From an uncultured Bacteroidales bacterium (GTDB lineage: Bacteria > Bacteroidota > Bacteroidia > Bacteroidales > ML635J-15), in NCBI GenBank assembly GCA_905233405.1, contig CAJOEG010000009.1, forward strand, positions 1 to 22,114: a DNA stretch of 22,114 nt, given 5' to 3'. The notes below the pieces were generated by a model. That model was not told the DNA's origin, ran no database searches, and saw only the letters and a list, made by a program, of their open reading frames with translations. Shown piece by piece: positions 5,536-14,195 of the stretch (position 1 is the stretch's first letter; each line of letters starts with the position of its first letter). The translations under genes were made by a program, and so were the position numbers.

Positions 5536-8049
5536 ATGAAGCGTAAATTTTTACCACTCATTTTCGTGTGCTTGTCGGCGGCAGCCTACGCCCAGACCGA
5601 CACGACAAATAACAACGACTATCTTGAAGAACAAGCGGTTCCAACAATAACACTTACCGAATCGGAGATTGAGGAGGGCTCGCAGGACAACGACATCTCA
5701 ACCTTGCTGCAGTCGTCGCAAGATGTATATGTAAATTCCGCAGGCTACACTTTCGGTCAGGCTCGTTTCCGTTTCCGTGGCTACGACAATCAGAACGCCG
5801 AAGTGCTGATGAACGGAATATATGTCAACGATGCCGAAAACGGCCGTCCCGTATATAGCAACTGGGGCGGACTGAACGATGTAATGCGCTTTAAGACAAA
5901 TACTTCGGGCTTGCATTTCTCCGACTATTCGTTCGGAGGACTTAGCGGTGTAACCAATATCTCAACTCGCGTATCGGAGTTCCGTCAGGGAGGAAGCGTT
6001 TCGTACGCCAACTCAAACCGTTCGTACCGCCACAGGGCAATGGCAGCCTACAGCACAGGCCTTATGGCTAACGGCTGGGCTTTCTCGGTGGCAGCATCAA
6101 CCCGTCTGGCACAAAAATGCTACATTCCTGGCACATTCTACGAAGGCTACGCCTACTTCTTCGGTGCCGAAAAGAAATTCAATGACCACCACAGCCTCGG
6201 ACTTACCGTTTTCGGTTCGCCGTCGCGTAGCGGAAGGTCGGGCGCAGCAACTGCCGAAACCTACGAACTTCTTGGCACAAACTACTACAATCCCAACTGG
6301 GGATACCAGAACGGCAAGGTCCGTAACGCCAAGGTCGGCTACTACCACCAGCCGCGAATCATCCTCTCGCACTACTGGGACATCGACAATACAATGAAAC
6401 TGCAGACCTCGGCATCGTATATGTTCGGTCGCGGCGGAACAACTGCCCTCAACTGGTACGACGCTCCCGACCCGCGTCCCGACTACTACCGCAACTTCCC
6501 GTCGTACTACGATGACGACGAAAATATGTTCGCCCAGCTTACCAACGAATGGCAGAACGACGAGAACAAAGGCTTGCTCGACTGGGACCACTTCTATTTT
6601 GCAAATATGAAAAACCTATATACGGTTACTAATGTCGGCGGAAATCCCAACGATTCAATCACAGGTAACCGCGCAAAATACATCATCGAGGAACGCCGCA
6701 ACGACATCAGCCGCTTCGACTTCTCGTCGCGCTTGAGCAAGATTTTCACCGATGAAATAAAGATGGTCGCAGGCGTAAACTACATGATGAACCAGACACA
6801 TTACTTCAAGGTAATCGACGACCTTCTGGGCGCCGACTGGTGGCTTGATGTTGACCAATTTGCCGAACGCGACTTCAACGACGAAGACTATATCCAGAGC
6901 GACCTCGACAATCCAAACCAGGTGAAGAAGGAAGGCGATTTGTTCGGCTACAACTACTTGGCAAACATTCACAAGGCCGATGCTTTTGCCGAAGCCGAGT
7001 TCAAATATTCGAAGGTTGAGTTCTTCACCGCCTTGAAACTTTCCTACACCGAATACTGGCGCGACGGAAAAATGCGCAACGGAAAGTTCCCCGATGGTTC
7101 GTTCGGTGCATCCGACCACCAGCGTTTCTTCAACTATGCTGTGAAGGCCGGTGTGAACTACAAGATTACAGGTCGCAACTTCTTGCTTGCTAATGTGGCA
7201 TTCCTAACCCGTGCACCTTATTTCCGCAATGCGTATGTTTCGCCACGCACACGCGACAATGTTGTGCCAAACCTCAAGAGCGAGACAATCTTCTCGGGCG
7301 ACCTCAGCTATTTCTACCGCTCGCCAAACTTCCAGCTCAAGATTACGGGCTACTACACCGAATTCCGCAACGGAACCGAAGGCACAAGCTTCTACCACGA
7401 CGAGCTTAACACCTTCGTCAACTATATGATGACGGGCGTAAACAAGGTTCACTACGGTGGAGAATTCGGAACCGAAGTGAAGATTTCACCGACTGTAACT
7501 GCAACTGCTGCATTGGGTTACGGAAGATATATGTACAACAGCCGTCCGTCGGTAACCATTACGCAGGACAACAGTTCCGAAGTGCTTGCAACCGACCGCA
7601 CCGTTTATATAAAGAACTACCACATCGGCGGAACTCCCGAACTAGCAGCAACTATCGGTGTCAAGTATTCCGCTCCAAAATATTGGTACATAGGTGCTAA
7701 CGCAAATTATTTCGGTGAAAACTATGTTACAATCAATCCCGAGAAGCACACAGTTGAGGCTCTCGACATTTTTGTTGTCGGCGACCCGCAGCTCGAAACT
7801 ATTCTCGGTCAGGAAAAGTTGAAAGGCGGTTTCACTCTCGACATCTACGGTGGAAAGTCGTGGAGGATACAGCATAAATACACTATCGGTTTCACTGCAA
7901 GCATCTCGAATGTAACTCACAACACCAAGATTGCAACCAGTGGATTCGAGCAGTACCGCTTTGACAAGACCAATATCGACAAGTTCCCCAACAAGTACTA
8001 CTATATGTACGGAATAAATTACTTCGCAAACCTATATTTCAGATTCTAA
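5536..8049 (+). CDS. TonB-dependent outer-membrane receptor
   Basis: An 837-residue receptor that would import a large or scarce substrate through the outer membrane using TonB energy. Residues 1-20 are a signal peptide (cut after AAAYAQ or nearby). A plug domain follows at about 30-145, with RFRFRGYDNQNAEVLMNGI and the GGLSG turn. The rest is a beta-barrel rich in aromatic strands and ends with an aromatic strand (NLYFRF), the barrel-assembly signal. Unlike SusC proteins it has no N-terminal carboxypeptidase-like domain, and no SusD gene follows. It is instead followed after 12 and 13 bases by two DUF5689 lipoproteins, which probably form the surface part of the same system. An in-frame TTG at 5509 overlaps the -7 element, so ATG 5536 is the start. 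The substrate cannot be read from the sequence. Confidence 0.93.
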   Translation: MKRKFLPLIFVCLSAAAYAQTDTTNNNDYLEEQAVPTITLTESEIEEGSQDNDISTLLQSSQDVYVNSAGYTFGQARFRFRGYDNQNAEVLMNGIYVNDAENGRPVYSNWGGLNDVMRFKTNTSGLHFSDYSFGGLSGVTNISTRVSEFRQGGSVSYANSNRSYRHRAMAAYSTGLMANGWAFSVAASTRLAQKCYIPGTFYEGYAYFFGAEKKFNDHHSLGLTVFGSPSRSGRSGAATAETYELLGTNYYNPNWGYQNGKVRNAKVGYYHQPRIILSHYWDIDNTMKLQTSASYMFGRGGTTALNWYDAPDPRPDYYRNFPSYYDDDENMFAQLTNEWQNDENKGLLDWDHFYFANMKNLYTVTNVGGNPNDSITGNRAKYIIEERRNDISRFDFSSRLSKIFTDEIKMVAGVNYMMNQTHYFKVIDDLLGADWWLDVDQFAERDFNDEDYIQSDLDNPNQVKKEGDLFGYNYLANIHKADAFAEAEFKYSKVEFFTALKLSYTEYWRDGKMRNGKFPDGSFGASDHQRFFNYAVKAGVNYKITGRNFLLANVAFLTRAPYFRNAYVSPRTRDNVVPNLKSETIFSGDLSYFYRSPNFQLKITGYYTEFRNGTEGTSFYHDELNTFVNYMMTGVNKVHYGGEFGTEVKISPTVTATAALGYGRYMYNSRPSVTITQDNSSEVLATDRTVYIKNYHIGGTPELAATIGVKYSAPKYWYIGANANYFGENYVTINPEKHTVEALDIFVVGDPQLETILGQEKLKGGFTLDIYGGKSWRIQHKYTIGFTASISNVTHNTKIATSGFEQYRFDKTNIDKFPNKYYYMYGINYFANLYFRF

Positions 8050-8061
8050 AACACTTGCAAG

Positions 8062-8853
8062 ATGAAAAAGATAATTTCCATAATAGTTCCGATGTTTTTT
8101 GCAGCTATGGCACTTGTTTGCTCCTGCGAGAAACCCGATGTCCCAGCAATAACCGAGTTGGACAAGGACCATATCCTAACGGTTGCCGACATCTACAAGA
8201 TACAAGCCGACAGTGGCGACTACTACCAGTTTACCGACGACTATATGCTGTTCGGTACAATCACTATGGACGACAGTCACGACAACATCTACAAGGAAGC
8301 CTACCTGCAGGATTCCACTGGCGGAATAAACATCTACAAGCTAAGCAAGGCTGGCATGGTAAAGGTTGGCGACCGCGTCCGCATGAACCTGAAAGGCAGT
8401 TATATAGTAAATTACAGCGGCAAGATGGAATTAAGTTTTGTCGATGTGGAGGATGCCACGCTACAGGTGATACTTCAGGAACCTAATGTACCGATTACAC
8501 CAGAAGAGGTTACAATGGCTCAGGTTGTTGAAAATCCAGCATACTACGACTGCCGTCTTGTAAAGCTCAACAATGTGCAATTTGCTGCCAGCGACACCTC
8601 AATGACCTACGCAGTGGAACACGGTACTTCTACCCAGAGCCGTAACATGACAAGTTGCGACGGCAATCCGCTCGTTGCTCGCAACAGCGACTACGCCGAC
8701 TTTGCCGGACAACCATTGCCAAAGGGCAGCGGAAGCGTCGTGGGAATTATGACACGGTACTTTAAAACTAGTAACACTGGAACAACGACAATCTATCAGA
8801 TAATTATCCGTTCGACCGATGAAGTGAATATGGAAAACGAAAGGTGCGACTAA
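8062..8853 (+). CDS. DUF5689 surface lipoprotein (single domain)
   Basis: A 263-residue protein with a lipoprotein-type signal peptide; the probable lipidated cysteine is C22 (VCSC). Most of the rest resembles DUF5689, an OB-like beta domain of unknown function found in Bacteroidota: LFGTITMDDSHDNIYKEAYL, STGGINIYKL, VGDRVRMNLKGSYIVNYSGK. The C-terminal part (ADFAGQPLPKGSGSVVGIM, then IRSTDEV) matches the same segment of the next gene, so the two are tandem paralogues. It starts 12 bases after the receptor stop, which supports one operon. It probably sits on the outer membrane with the receptor, perhaps as a substrate-binding partner; that role is inferred from context only. Confidence 0.82.
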   Translation: MKKIISIIVPMFFAAMALVCSCEKPDVPAITELDKDHILTVADIYKIQADSGDYYQFTDDYMLFGTITMDDSHDNIYKEAYLQDSTGGINIYKLSKAGMVKVGDRVRMNLKGSYIVNYSGKMELSFVDVEDATLQVILQEPNVPITPEEVTMAQVVENPAYYDCRLVKLNNVQFAASDTSMTYAVEHGTSTQSRNMTSCDGNPLVARNSDYADFAGQPLPKGSGSVVGIMTRYFKTSNTGTTTIYQIIIRSTDEVNMENERCD

Positions 8854-8866
8854 AAAATAGGACGAT

Positions 8867-10096
8867 ATGAAAAGCATAATCAAGATATTGGCAATAGCAA
8901 CGGCAATAGTGCCGGCATTTATGTTCAGCGGTTGCATACAGGGCAAGTACGACACTCCTGAAGTAAGCGAAGTGCCTGTTGGCGATACGGTTACAATCAC
9001 CCGTCTGTGGGAAATCTACGACTCGCTTGTGGCAGCTGGCGGTGGAACATACAAGTTCAACGAAGACCATTCAGTTTTCGGCTACATAACCATGTCCGAC
9101 AAGATTGGCAACATCTACAAGTCAGCCTACTTGCAGGGCGGTGCCGACGATGACAAGGCCATAAACTTGCACCTGCTTTCGTCGGGCGGATTATACGAAG
9201 GCGACTATGTACGCCTAAACCTCAAAGGCTTGGTTCTTGGCGACTACAGCGGTATGATACAGTTGGATTCGGTTCACGTTGACAACAACATTGTAAAGTT
9301 GGAAACACGCAAATTCCTCGAACCAGAGTTGGTTGATATGGAGAACATTGGCACGGGTCTTTATGTCGGAAAACTCGTAAAGTTCCGCAAGGTACAGTTC
9401 CAGCAGCAGTATGTTGGTAAGACTTACGCCGACAAGGAAGGTCAGAAAACTGTAAACACCTATATCGAAGACGAACTTGGCAACACCATGATAGTTCGCA
9501 CAAGCGGTTATGCCAACTTTGCAGGTGATACGATTCCCGCAGGAAGTGGTTCGCTTGTAGCTATCGTAAGCAGATACAATACTGACTACCAGTTGTATAT
9601 TCGCAACACCGATGAGGTTCAACTCACTGGTCGTAGGTTCGGCGATGTTGATGAAATCTTTGAAAACAACTTTGATGCTTCGCCTGCTGGTGAATTTGCC
9701 GATGCAGGATGGCAGAACAATGCAGTACAAGGCAATGCGAAGTGGATGTGTCAGGCAACAACAGATGGCAATATACTTAGCGTTAGCGGAAACAATGCCG
9801 AGCAGAACGAAACATGGCTTATTACTCCAGAAATTACACTTCAGCCTAACTCGTACATCAGCTTCAAGACCAGAATGTTGACCGCTGGAAATACGCTTAC
9901 GGCACTTATTTCAACCGATGGAACAAACTGGACTCAGTTGCCAGCCAACATTGCCACATCGACAGACTGGGCAATCTCTGGCGATGTAAGTCTTGCTCAA
10001 TATTCGGGAAATATTCGCATTGCCTTCAAGTTTGAAAGTCCTGTAGGAGTTGCAGGAAAATATTTCTTGGATGATGTAAAGGTGTTTACGAAGTAA
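8867..10096 (+). CDS. DUF5689 lipoprotein with C-terminal choice-of-anchor/adhesin-like domain
   Basis: A 409-residue lipoprotein; FSGC puts the lipidated cysteine at residue 23. Residues about 40-260 are a DUF5689 domain parallel to that of the upstream gene (VFGYITMSDKIGNIYKSAYL, VRLNLKGLVLGDYSGMIQL, IPAGSGSLVAIVSRY, IRNTDEVQL). From about 264 on there is an extra beta-rich domain: it opens with FENNFDASPAGE, has ETWLITPEITL in the middle and ends with GKYFLDDVKVF. This is the pattern of cleaved-adhesin / choice-of-anchor J jelly-roll domains, which often bind carbohydrate or surface polymers. It is the last gene of the receptor operon and converges on the retropepsin gene with only 3 bases between stop codons, with no terminator hairpin seen. 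Confidence 0.83.
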   Translation: MKSIIKILAIATAIVPAFMFSGCIQGKYDTPEVSEVPVGDTVTITRLWEIYDSLVAAGGGTYKFNEDHSVFGYITMSDKIGNIYKSAYLQGGADDDKAINLHLLSSGGLYEGDYVRLNLKGLVLGDYSGMIQLDSVHVDNNIVKLETRKFLEPELVDMENIGTGLYVGKLVKFRKVQFQQQYVGKTYADKEGQKTVNTYIEDELGNTMIVRTSGYANFAGDTIPAGSGSLVAIVSRYNTDYQLYIRNTDEVQLTGRRFGDVDEIFENNFDASPAGEFADAGWQNNAVQGNAKWMCQATTDGNILSVSGNNAEQNETWLITPEITLQPNSYISFKTRMLTAGNTLTALISTDGTNWTQLPANIATSTDWAISGDVSLAQYSGNIRIAFKFESPVGVAGKYFLDDVKVFTK

Positions 10097-10099
10097 AAA

Positions 10100-10546
10100 T
10101 TATTGGTATAAAGTTATCTTTTTTTCACCAAAATCTATCACAGCCTTGTATTTATTCAGGAAATCGCTACCTAATATTCCAATTATCTTACAGCCAATCA
10201 TAGTTTCGTAGAGAGAGTTTATTTGCTCAAGGCTGATGAATACAGCACGATTTATGTCGGTTGTGAACTTGCCTATTGCAAACTGCTTTATTTTTCCAAC
10301 TTTCACCTCGTCGATTGAGGCATTGAGACTATAATTCTTATTTGTCCCCTTGATGTCGTGCAGGCTAATGCCGGAGAAAAGCTCTGAACTACAGTCAAAT
10401 ACAGTATTTGAGCAACCTGTATCTATCAATATTATCGACATCGTACCGTCAATGCTACAGGGAACAAATATATGCTTGCCACCACCTTCGAGTGACTTAA
10501 TTTTTATTCTCGTCGTGTATGAGTTCAGTTGTTTCGGCTGTTTCAT
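10100..10546 (-). CDS. single-domain retropepsin-like aspartyl protease
   Basis: A 148-residue protein without signal peptide or membrane segment. The catalytic motif LIDTGCS lies at residues 40-46 (D42-T43-G44), and GILGSDFL at 123-130 followed by AVIDF is the matching second half of the fold. One DTG per chain means it would work as a dimer, like retroviral proteases and bacterial clan AA proteins. The start is at 10546, inside the antiporter gene (50 bases of overlap in another frame). The only other internal Met comes just before DTG and would delete the first strands, so the overlap is probably real and the genes translationally coupled. The substrate is unknown; a cytoplasmic role next to the antiporter is inferred. 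Confidence 0.8.
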   Translation of the reverse strand: MKQPKQLNSYTTRIKIKSLEGGGKHIFVPCSIDGTMSIILIDTGCSNTVFDCSSELFSGISLHDIKGTNKNYSLNASIDEVKVGKIKQFAIGKFTTDINRAVFISLEQINSLYETMIGCKIIGILGSDFLNKYKAVIDFGEKKITLYQ

Positions 10547-11792
10547 TTTCTTGTTGATTTTCTATGGGAAGTATTGCTTCGTTGTCTTTAGGTTCTTTTG
10601 GATTCTTTTTCTTTCCTAATATTATGATTAGCAGGCTGCACATTATTATGCTTGTCAGTACGACTGCATAACCGATTTCGGCGATTTCCTGTCCGTACGG
10701 AAGCCCTTCCTGCAAGGGAATGGAAGCAAGTATGGCAGGAACAAGTCCCTTGGGCATCATAATCGACATCAGCAGTTTGTCGTCGGGGGAGCAGTCCTTT
10801 CTTACCATCAGCCTTATTGTCGGGATTCGCGCCAAAATCACAAGGCAGACTATCATTGTGGAAATCAAGTATATCAGTGGTGTGCCAAATTCAATTACAA
10901 TTCCGATGTAAACGAAGAAGTAAGTTTGCAGGACGAATACTATCTCGGAGAAAAAGTTCTTTTCGTTGTCGTTCAGTTGGGCGGTCTGAATCTTGAAAAT
11001 CCGTTTCCAAAGCTTCATCTTGTCGAAATATTCCGAGTTGCCGAGCACGATGCCAAACGACAATGCCGCGATTCCGCCGTTGAGCCCGAGAAGTTCTGCT
11101 CCGCCATAAACGATGAAAACTATGGCAAAAGTGGTGAACATCGAGTTCTTGATTCCACGTATCCAGTTGAGCAGCAGGCTCCAGACAAATCCGCCGAAAA
11201 GACCGAGCAGAATTGCCAGCAGAAACGATTTTGCCATATTGGTAAAGATTGCCGTTGCTTCAAGGTTTCCTGCCTTCATGCTTTCGAGTACTGCCAAGCC
11301 GACAACGAGACAAAGCACATCGGTGAATGCCGATTCCAAAAGCAGTACCGTTCCTGCCTTCTGCCCCATATTGAGCTGGCGGACCATTGGGATTACAACC
11401 GCCGATGAGGTTCCGCCAAGTATCGAGCCGAGGAAAAGGGCTGTGGTAAAATCAAAGTCGGCAAGCCACATAGTTATACCGACGACTATGCCGACCGAAA
11501 GCACAAAGTTTATTATTGTGACCAAGGTTGCCGATAGTATCGACGACTTCAATTCTTGCAGTTTCAGTCCTACACCACTTTCAAAAAGTATTATAATAAG
11601 TGTTATTGTCGTGAAAACTCGCCCTACTTCACCAAAAAATATCTTGCTGTCGATGAAGAAACCTACTATTATGCCTATTGTGATTAAAATTAGGACATTA
11701 GGTATTTTTGTCTTGTTGAAAAGTTTATTCAGCAGGTGGCTGAAAAATATCAGTCCACCAAGAAACATCACTATTATTGTAATTTTATCCAT
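10497..11792 (-). CDS. cation:proton antiporter (Na+/H+ exchanger fold)
   Basis: A 431-residue inner-membrane protein with about 12 hydrophobic segments over residues 1-395, then a charged cytoplasmic tail of about 35 residues rich in E, N and K. It should exchange Na+ or K+ for protons. The family core is visible in GGTSSAVVIPMVRQL (126-140), a broken-helix segment, and LLLESAFTDVLCLVVG (150-165), the ion-binding helix. In that helix the usual ND (electroneutral) or DD (electrogenic) pair is TD (T157-D158). The last 50 bases overlap the retropepsin gene. The gene lies 85 bases downstream of coaD on the same strand and may be part of a glnS-coaD-antiporter-protease transcript; I found no promoter in that gap. 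Ion specificity is not readable. Confidence 0.9.
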   Translation of the reverse strand: MDKITIIVMFLGGLIFFSHLLNKLFNKTKIPNVLILITIGIIVGFFIDSKIFFGEVGRVFTTITLIIILFESGVGLKLQELKSSILSATLVTIINFVLSVGIVVGITMWLADFDFTTALFLGSILGGTSSAVVIPMVRQLNMGQKAGTVLLLESAFTDVLCLVVGLAVLESMKAGNLEATAIFTNMAKSFLLAILLGLFGGFVWSLLLNWIRGIKNSMFTTFAIVFIVYGGAELLGLNGGIAALSFGIVLGNSEYFDKMKLWKRIFKIQTAQLNDNEKNFFSEIVFVLQTYFFVYIGIVIEFGTPLIYLISTMIVCLVILARIPTIRLMVRKDCSPDDKLLMSIMMPKGLVPAILASIPLQEGLPYGQEIAEIGYAVVLTSIIMCSLLIIILGKKKNPKEPKDNEAILPIENQQENETAETTELIHDENKN

Positions 11793-11820
11793 TCGTGATT
11801 AAACTTCTTCTATTACCCTT

Positions 11821-11841
11821 CCCTTCGACTGACGCTCAGGG
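11821..11841. repeat. short GC-rich interspersed-repeat-like sequence
   Basis: In the 85-base gap between coaD and the antiporter gene, CCCTTCGACTGACGCTCAGG followed by G is bounded by CCCT and AGGG. It resembles short interspersed motifs of the CCCTGAGC...TCGAAGGG type seen in many bacterial genomes. Only one copy is in the window, so this is weak. Confidence 0.25.
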
Positions 11842-11877
11842 GGCGGGTAGGATGCTCAAAAACATTATTACAAATAT

Positions 11878-12351
11878 TTAAAAATCTTCTCTTCCAATCG
11901 CCTTGGGCAGAAATGCGGATATGTCGCCTTTGTTCTTTGCAATGTCGCGCACAATGCTCGACGATATGCAAGTGTGTTCGGGCAAGGTTAGCATAAATAT
12001 GGTTTCGATGTTCTTGTCGAGAAGCTGGTTGGCATGACCAATCGAACGCTCGAACTCGAAGTCGGCAGAGGTACGCAGTCCGCGCAGTATGAAACTGATA
12101 TTGTTTGCCTTGCAGAAGTCAACCGTAAGTCCCGAATAGGTTACGACTTCCACTTTTGGCTCGTCGGCGAACACTTTTTTTATCAGTTCTACGCGCTTTT
12201 CGCTTGGCAGCATTGCCGATTTTTCGGAGTTTACTCCTACGCCGACAATTATCTTGTCGAACATCGGCAGTGCGCGGCGAATAACAGACTCGTGCCCGAC
12301 GGTTATCGGGTCGAACGAGCCTGGGAAAAGTGCTATTCTACTTCTTGTCAT
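11878..12351 (-). CDS. coaD: phosphopantetheine adenylyltransferase
   Basis: Catalyses the fourth step of coenzyme A synthesis, ATP + 4'-phosphopantetheine to dephospho-CoA + diphosphate, in the cytoplasm. The 157-residue chain has the nucleotidyltransferase signature FPGSFDPITVGH (residues 9-20, with the T-x-G-H active-site motif at 17-20), the phosphate-binding RGLR (90-93) and the ISSSIVR motif (129-135). Length is typical of bacterial CoaD. The start is the ATG at 12351; an in-frame TTG at 12360 would add three residues that the family does not need. The start overlaps the end of glnS by 14 bases, so the two are very probably translated from one message. Confidence 0.97.
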   Translation of the reverse strand: MTRSRIALFPGSFDPITVGHESVIRRALPMFDKIIVGVGVNSEKSAMLPSEKRVELIKKVFADEPKVEVVTYSGLTVDFCKANNISFILRGLRTSADFEFERSIGHANQLLDKNIETIFMLTLPEHTCISSSIVRDIAKNKGDISAFLPKAIGREDF

Positions 12352-14017
12352 TTTCTGCAATTTTAGCCCACGAGTCCTTCAGTGTGACGGTGCGATTGAA
12401 TACAGGCTTTTCGGGAGTCGAGTCCTTGTCGAAGCAGAAGTAGCCCTTGCGCTCGAACTGGAAGCTTGTCTCATTGGTTTCCTTTATGTATTCCTCGACC
12501 TTTGCGGTAACAACCTTCAACGAATCCGGATTCAGATAGGTGAGGTAGGTTTCGCCTTCGGCAAGGTCGTCGGGATTTTCCTTGGTGAACAGGCGGTCGT
12601 ACAGACGCACTTCGGCATCGACGCAGGTTTCACAGTTTACCCAGTGGATTGTGCCCTTTACCTTGCGGCCGTCTGGCGACTTTCCGCCGCGGCTTTCGGG
12701 GTCGTAGGTGCAGTGCAGTTCGGTGATGTTGCCGTCGGCATCCTTTATCACTTCGTTGCACTTGATGAAATATGCATATCTCAGGCGAACTTCACCACCT
12801 GGTTTCAGACGGAAGAACTTGTTTGGAGCATCTTCCATGAAGTCTTCGCGTTCGATATAGATTTCGCGGCCGAAGGTGAGCTGGCGTGTTCCTGCGTTTT
12901 CGTCTTCTGGATTGTTCTGTGCTTCAAGTTTTTCGGTCTGACCTTCGGGGTAGTTGGTAATTACGACCTTCAGCGGGTCGAGAACTGCCAATATTCTGTA
13001 GTCGCGCTTGTTGAGGTCTTCGCGGATGCAGTATTCGAGAAGGCTCACATCAATCATATTTTCGCGCTTTGCAACACCGATTTTCTCGGCGAAGGTGCGG
13101 ATTGATTCGGGAGTGTAGCCACGACGACGCAAACCGCTTACGGTAGGCATTCGCGGATCGTCCCAACCGCTTACGTACTTGTTGTTCACGAGTTCGAGGA
13201 GCTTGCGCTTGCTCATTACGGTATATGAAAGGTTCAGTCGTGCAAATTCAATCTGCTGCGGACGCTTGCCAGTATTGTCAATCTGGTCGAGGAACCAGTC
13301 GTATAGCGGACGGTGAACTTCAAATTCCAAGGTGCAGATGGAGTGGGTGATGCCCTCGATGTAGTCGCTCTGTCCGTGTGCGTAGTCGTACATCGGGTAG
13401 ATATTCCACTTGTCGCCAGTGCGGTCGTGCGGACGGCGGATAATGCGGTACATAATCGGGTCGCGCATGTGCATGTTTGGCGAATTCATATCAACTTTGG
13501 CGCGCAGTACCATCGAGCCTTCCTCGTGCATACCGGCGTTCATTTCCTCGAGGCGCTTGAGGCTTTCCTCGGCGGGACGGTTGCGGAACGGGCTTTCGAT
13601 ACCGGGAATGGTCGGGTTGGTGCGCTGTTCTGCAATCTGGTCGGGGGTCTGCTCATCGACGTATGCCTTGCCTTCGCGTATAAGCATCTTGGCCCATTCG
13701 TAAAGCTGGTCGAAATAGTCGGATGTGTAGAGCAACTTGTCGTACTCGAAGCCGAGCCACTTGATGTCGGCGATTATCGAGTTTACATATTCAACGTCTT
13801 CTTTCGACGGGTTTGTGTCGTCGAAACGCAGGTTGCACTTGCCGTGGTACTGGTTCTTGATGCCGAAGTTGAGGCAGATGGATTTTGCGTGTCCGATGTG
13901 CAGGTAACCGTTTGGTTCTGGGGGAAAACGTGTGTATGTGCTAGTTACTTTTCCTGACGACAAATCGTTCTCGATGATTTGTTCGATAAAATTCAGTGAG
14001 TCCTTTTTTTCTTCCAT
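12338..14017 (-). CDS. glnS: glutaminyl-tRNA synthetase
   Basis: Class I aminoacyl-tRNA synthetase that charges tRNA-Gln with glutamine. The 559-residue chain shows RFPPEPNGYLHIGHAKS (residues 30-46, HIGH at 40-43), CNLRFDDTNPSKED (61-74), DYAHGQSDYIEGITHS (211-226), the KMSKS-loop equivalent VMSKR (267-271), and a C-terminal beta-barrel anticodon-binding region. The glutaminyl type, not GluRS, is shown by the HIGH-region and DYAHG segments. A direct GlnRS means the organism need not rely only on the GatCAB amidation route for Gln-tRNA. It overlaps coaD by 14 bases and is transcribed divergently from the lamin-tail gene; a -7 element lies at 14050-14057. Confidence 0.97.
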   Translation of the reverse strand: MEEKKDSLNFIEQIIENDLSSGKVTSTYTRFPPEPNGYLHIGHAKSICLNFGIKNQYHGKCNLRFDDTNPSKEDVEYVNSIIADIKWLGFEYDKLLYTSDYFDQLYEWAKMLIREGKAYVDEQTPDQIAEQRTNPTIPGIESPFRNRPAEESLKRLEEMNAGMHEEGSMVLRAKVDMNSPNMHMRDPIMYRIIRRPHDRTGDKWNIYPMYDYAHGQSDYIEGITHSICTLEFEVHRPLYDWFLDQIDNTGKRPQQIEFARLNLSYTVMSKRKLLELVNNKYVSGWDDPRMPTVSGLRRRGYTPESIRTFAEKIGVAKRENMIDVSLLEYCIREDLNKRDYRILAVLDPLKVVITNYPEGQTEKLEAQNNPEDENAGTRQLTFGREIYIEREDFMEDAPNKFFRLKPGGEVRLRYAYFIKCNEVIKDADGNITELHCTYDPESRGGKSPDGRKVKGTIHWVNCETCVDAEVRLYDRLFTKENPDDLAEGETYLTYLNPDSLKVVTAKVEEYIKETNETSFQFERKGYFCFDKDSTPEKPVFNRTVTLKDSWAKIAENDKK

Positions 14018-14049
14018 CTTGTTGAATTTTGTTTGTGTTAGAAAACGTG

Positions 14050-14057
14050 CAAAAATA
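14050..14057 (-). promoter_or_regulatory. -7 promoter element of glnS
   Basis: On the minus strand TATTTTTG fits TAnnTTTG and ends 32 bases before the glnS ATG. No clear TTG at -33. The 178-base gap 14018-14195 holds this element and the opposite promoter at 14141-14170. Confidence 0.45.
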
Positions 14058-14140
14058 ATGTAAATTACGATTGGGGAGGAGAGTTTTCTGATTTTTTTTG
14101 AGGTGTTGGCACGGCTGTCTTGTAATGAAATTTTTATTCA

Positions 14141-14170
14141 TTGGTATTTTTTTGAAAAAACTTATTTTTG
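14141..14170 (+). promoter_or_regulatory. promoter of the lamin-tail gene
   Basis: TTG at 14141-14143, 19 bases, then TATTTTTG at 14163-14170, an excellent Bacteroidota promoter. The final G is 25 bases before the ATG at 14196, which supports that start over in-frame upstream codons. Confidence 0.65.
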
Positions 14171-14195
14171 CAAAAAGAAATCGAATTGTAACTGT

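Noticed and set aside
8055..8486. 143-codon overlapping frame within the first DUF5689 gene
   Set aside because: Shadow of the real lipoprotein frame; low-complexity composition and no domain.
10097..10099. Terminator between the converging DUF5689 and retropepsin genes
   Set aside because: Only three bases separate the stops and no hairpin with a T-run is visible on either strand.
14103..14195. Upstream in-frame start for the lamin-tail gene
   Set aside because: It precedes the promoter at 14141-14170; the signal peptide begins properly at the ATG at 14196.
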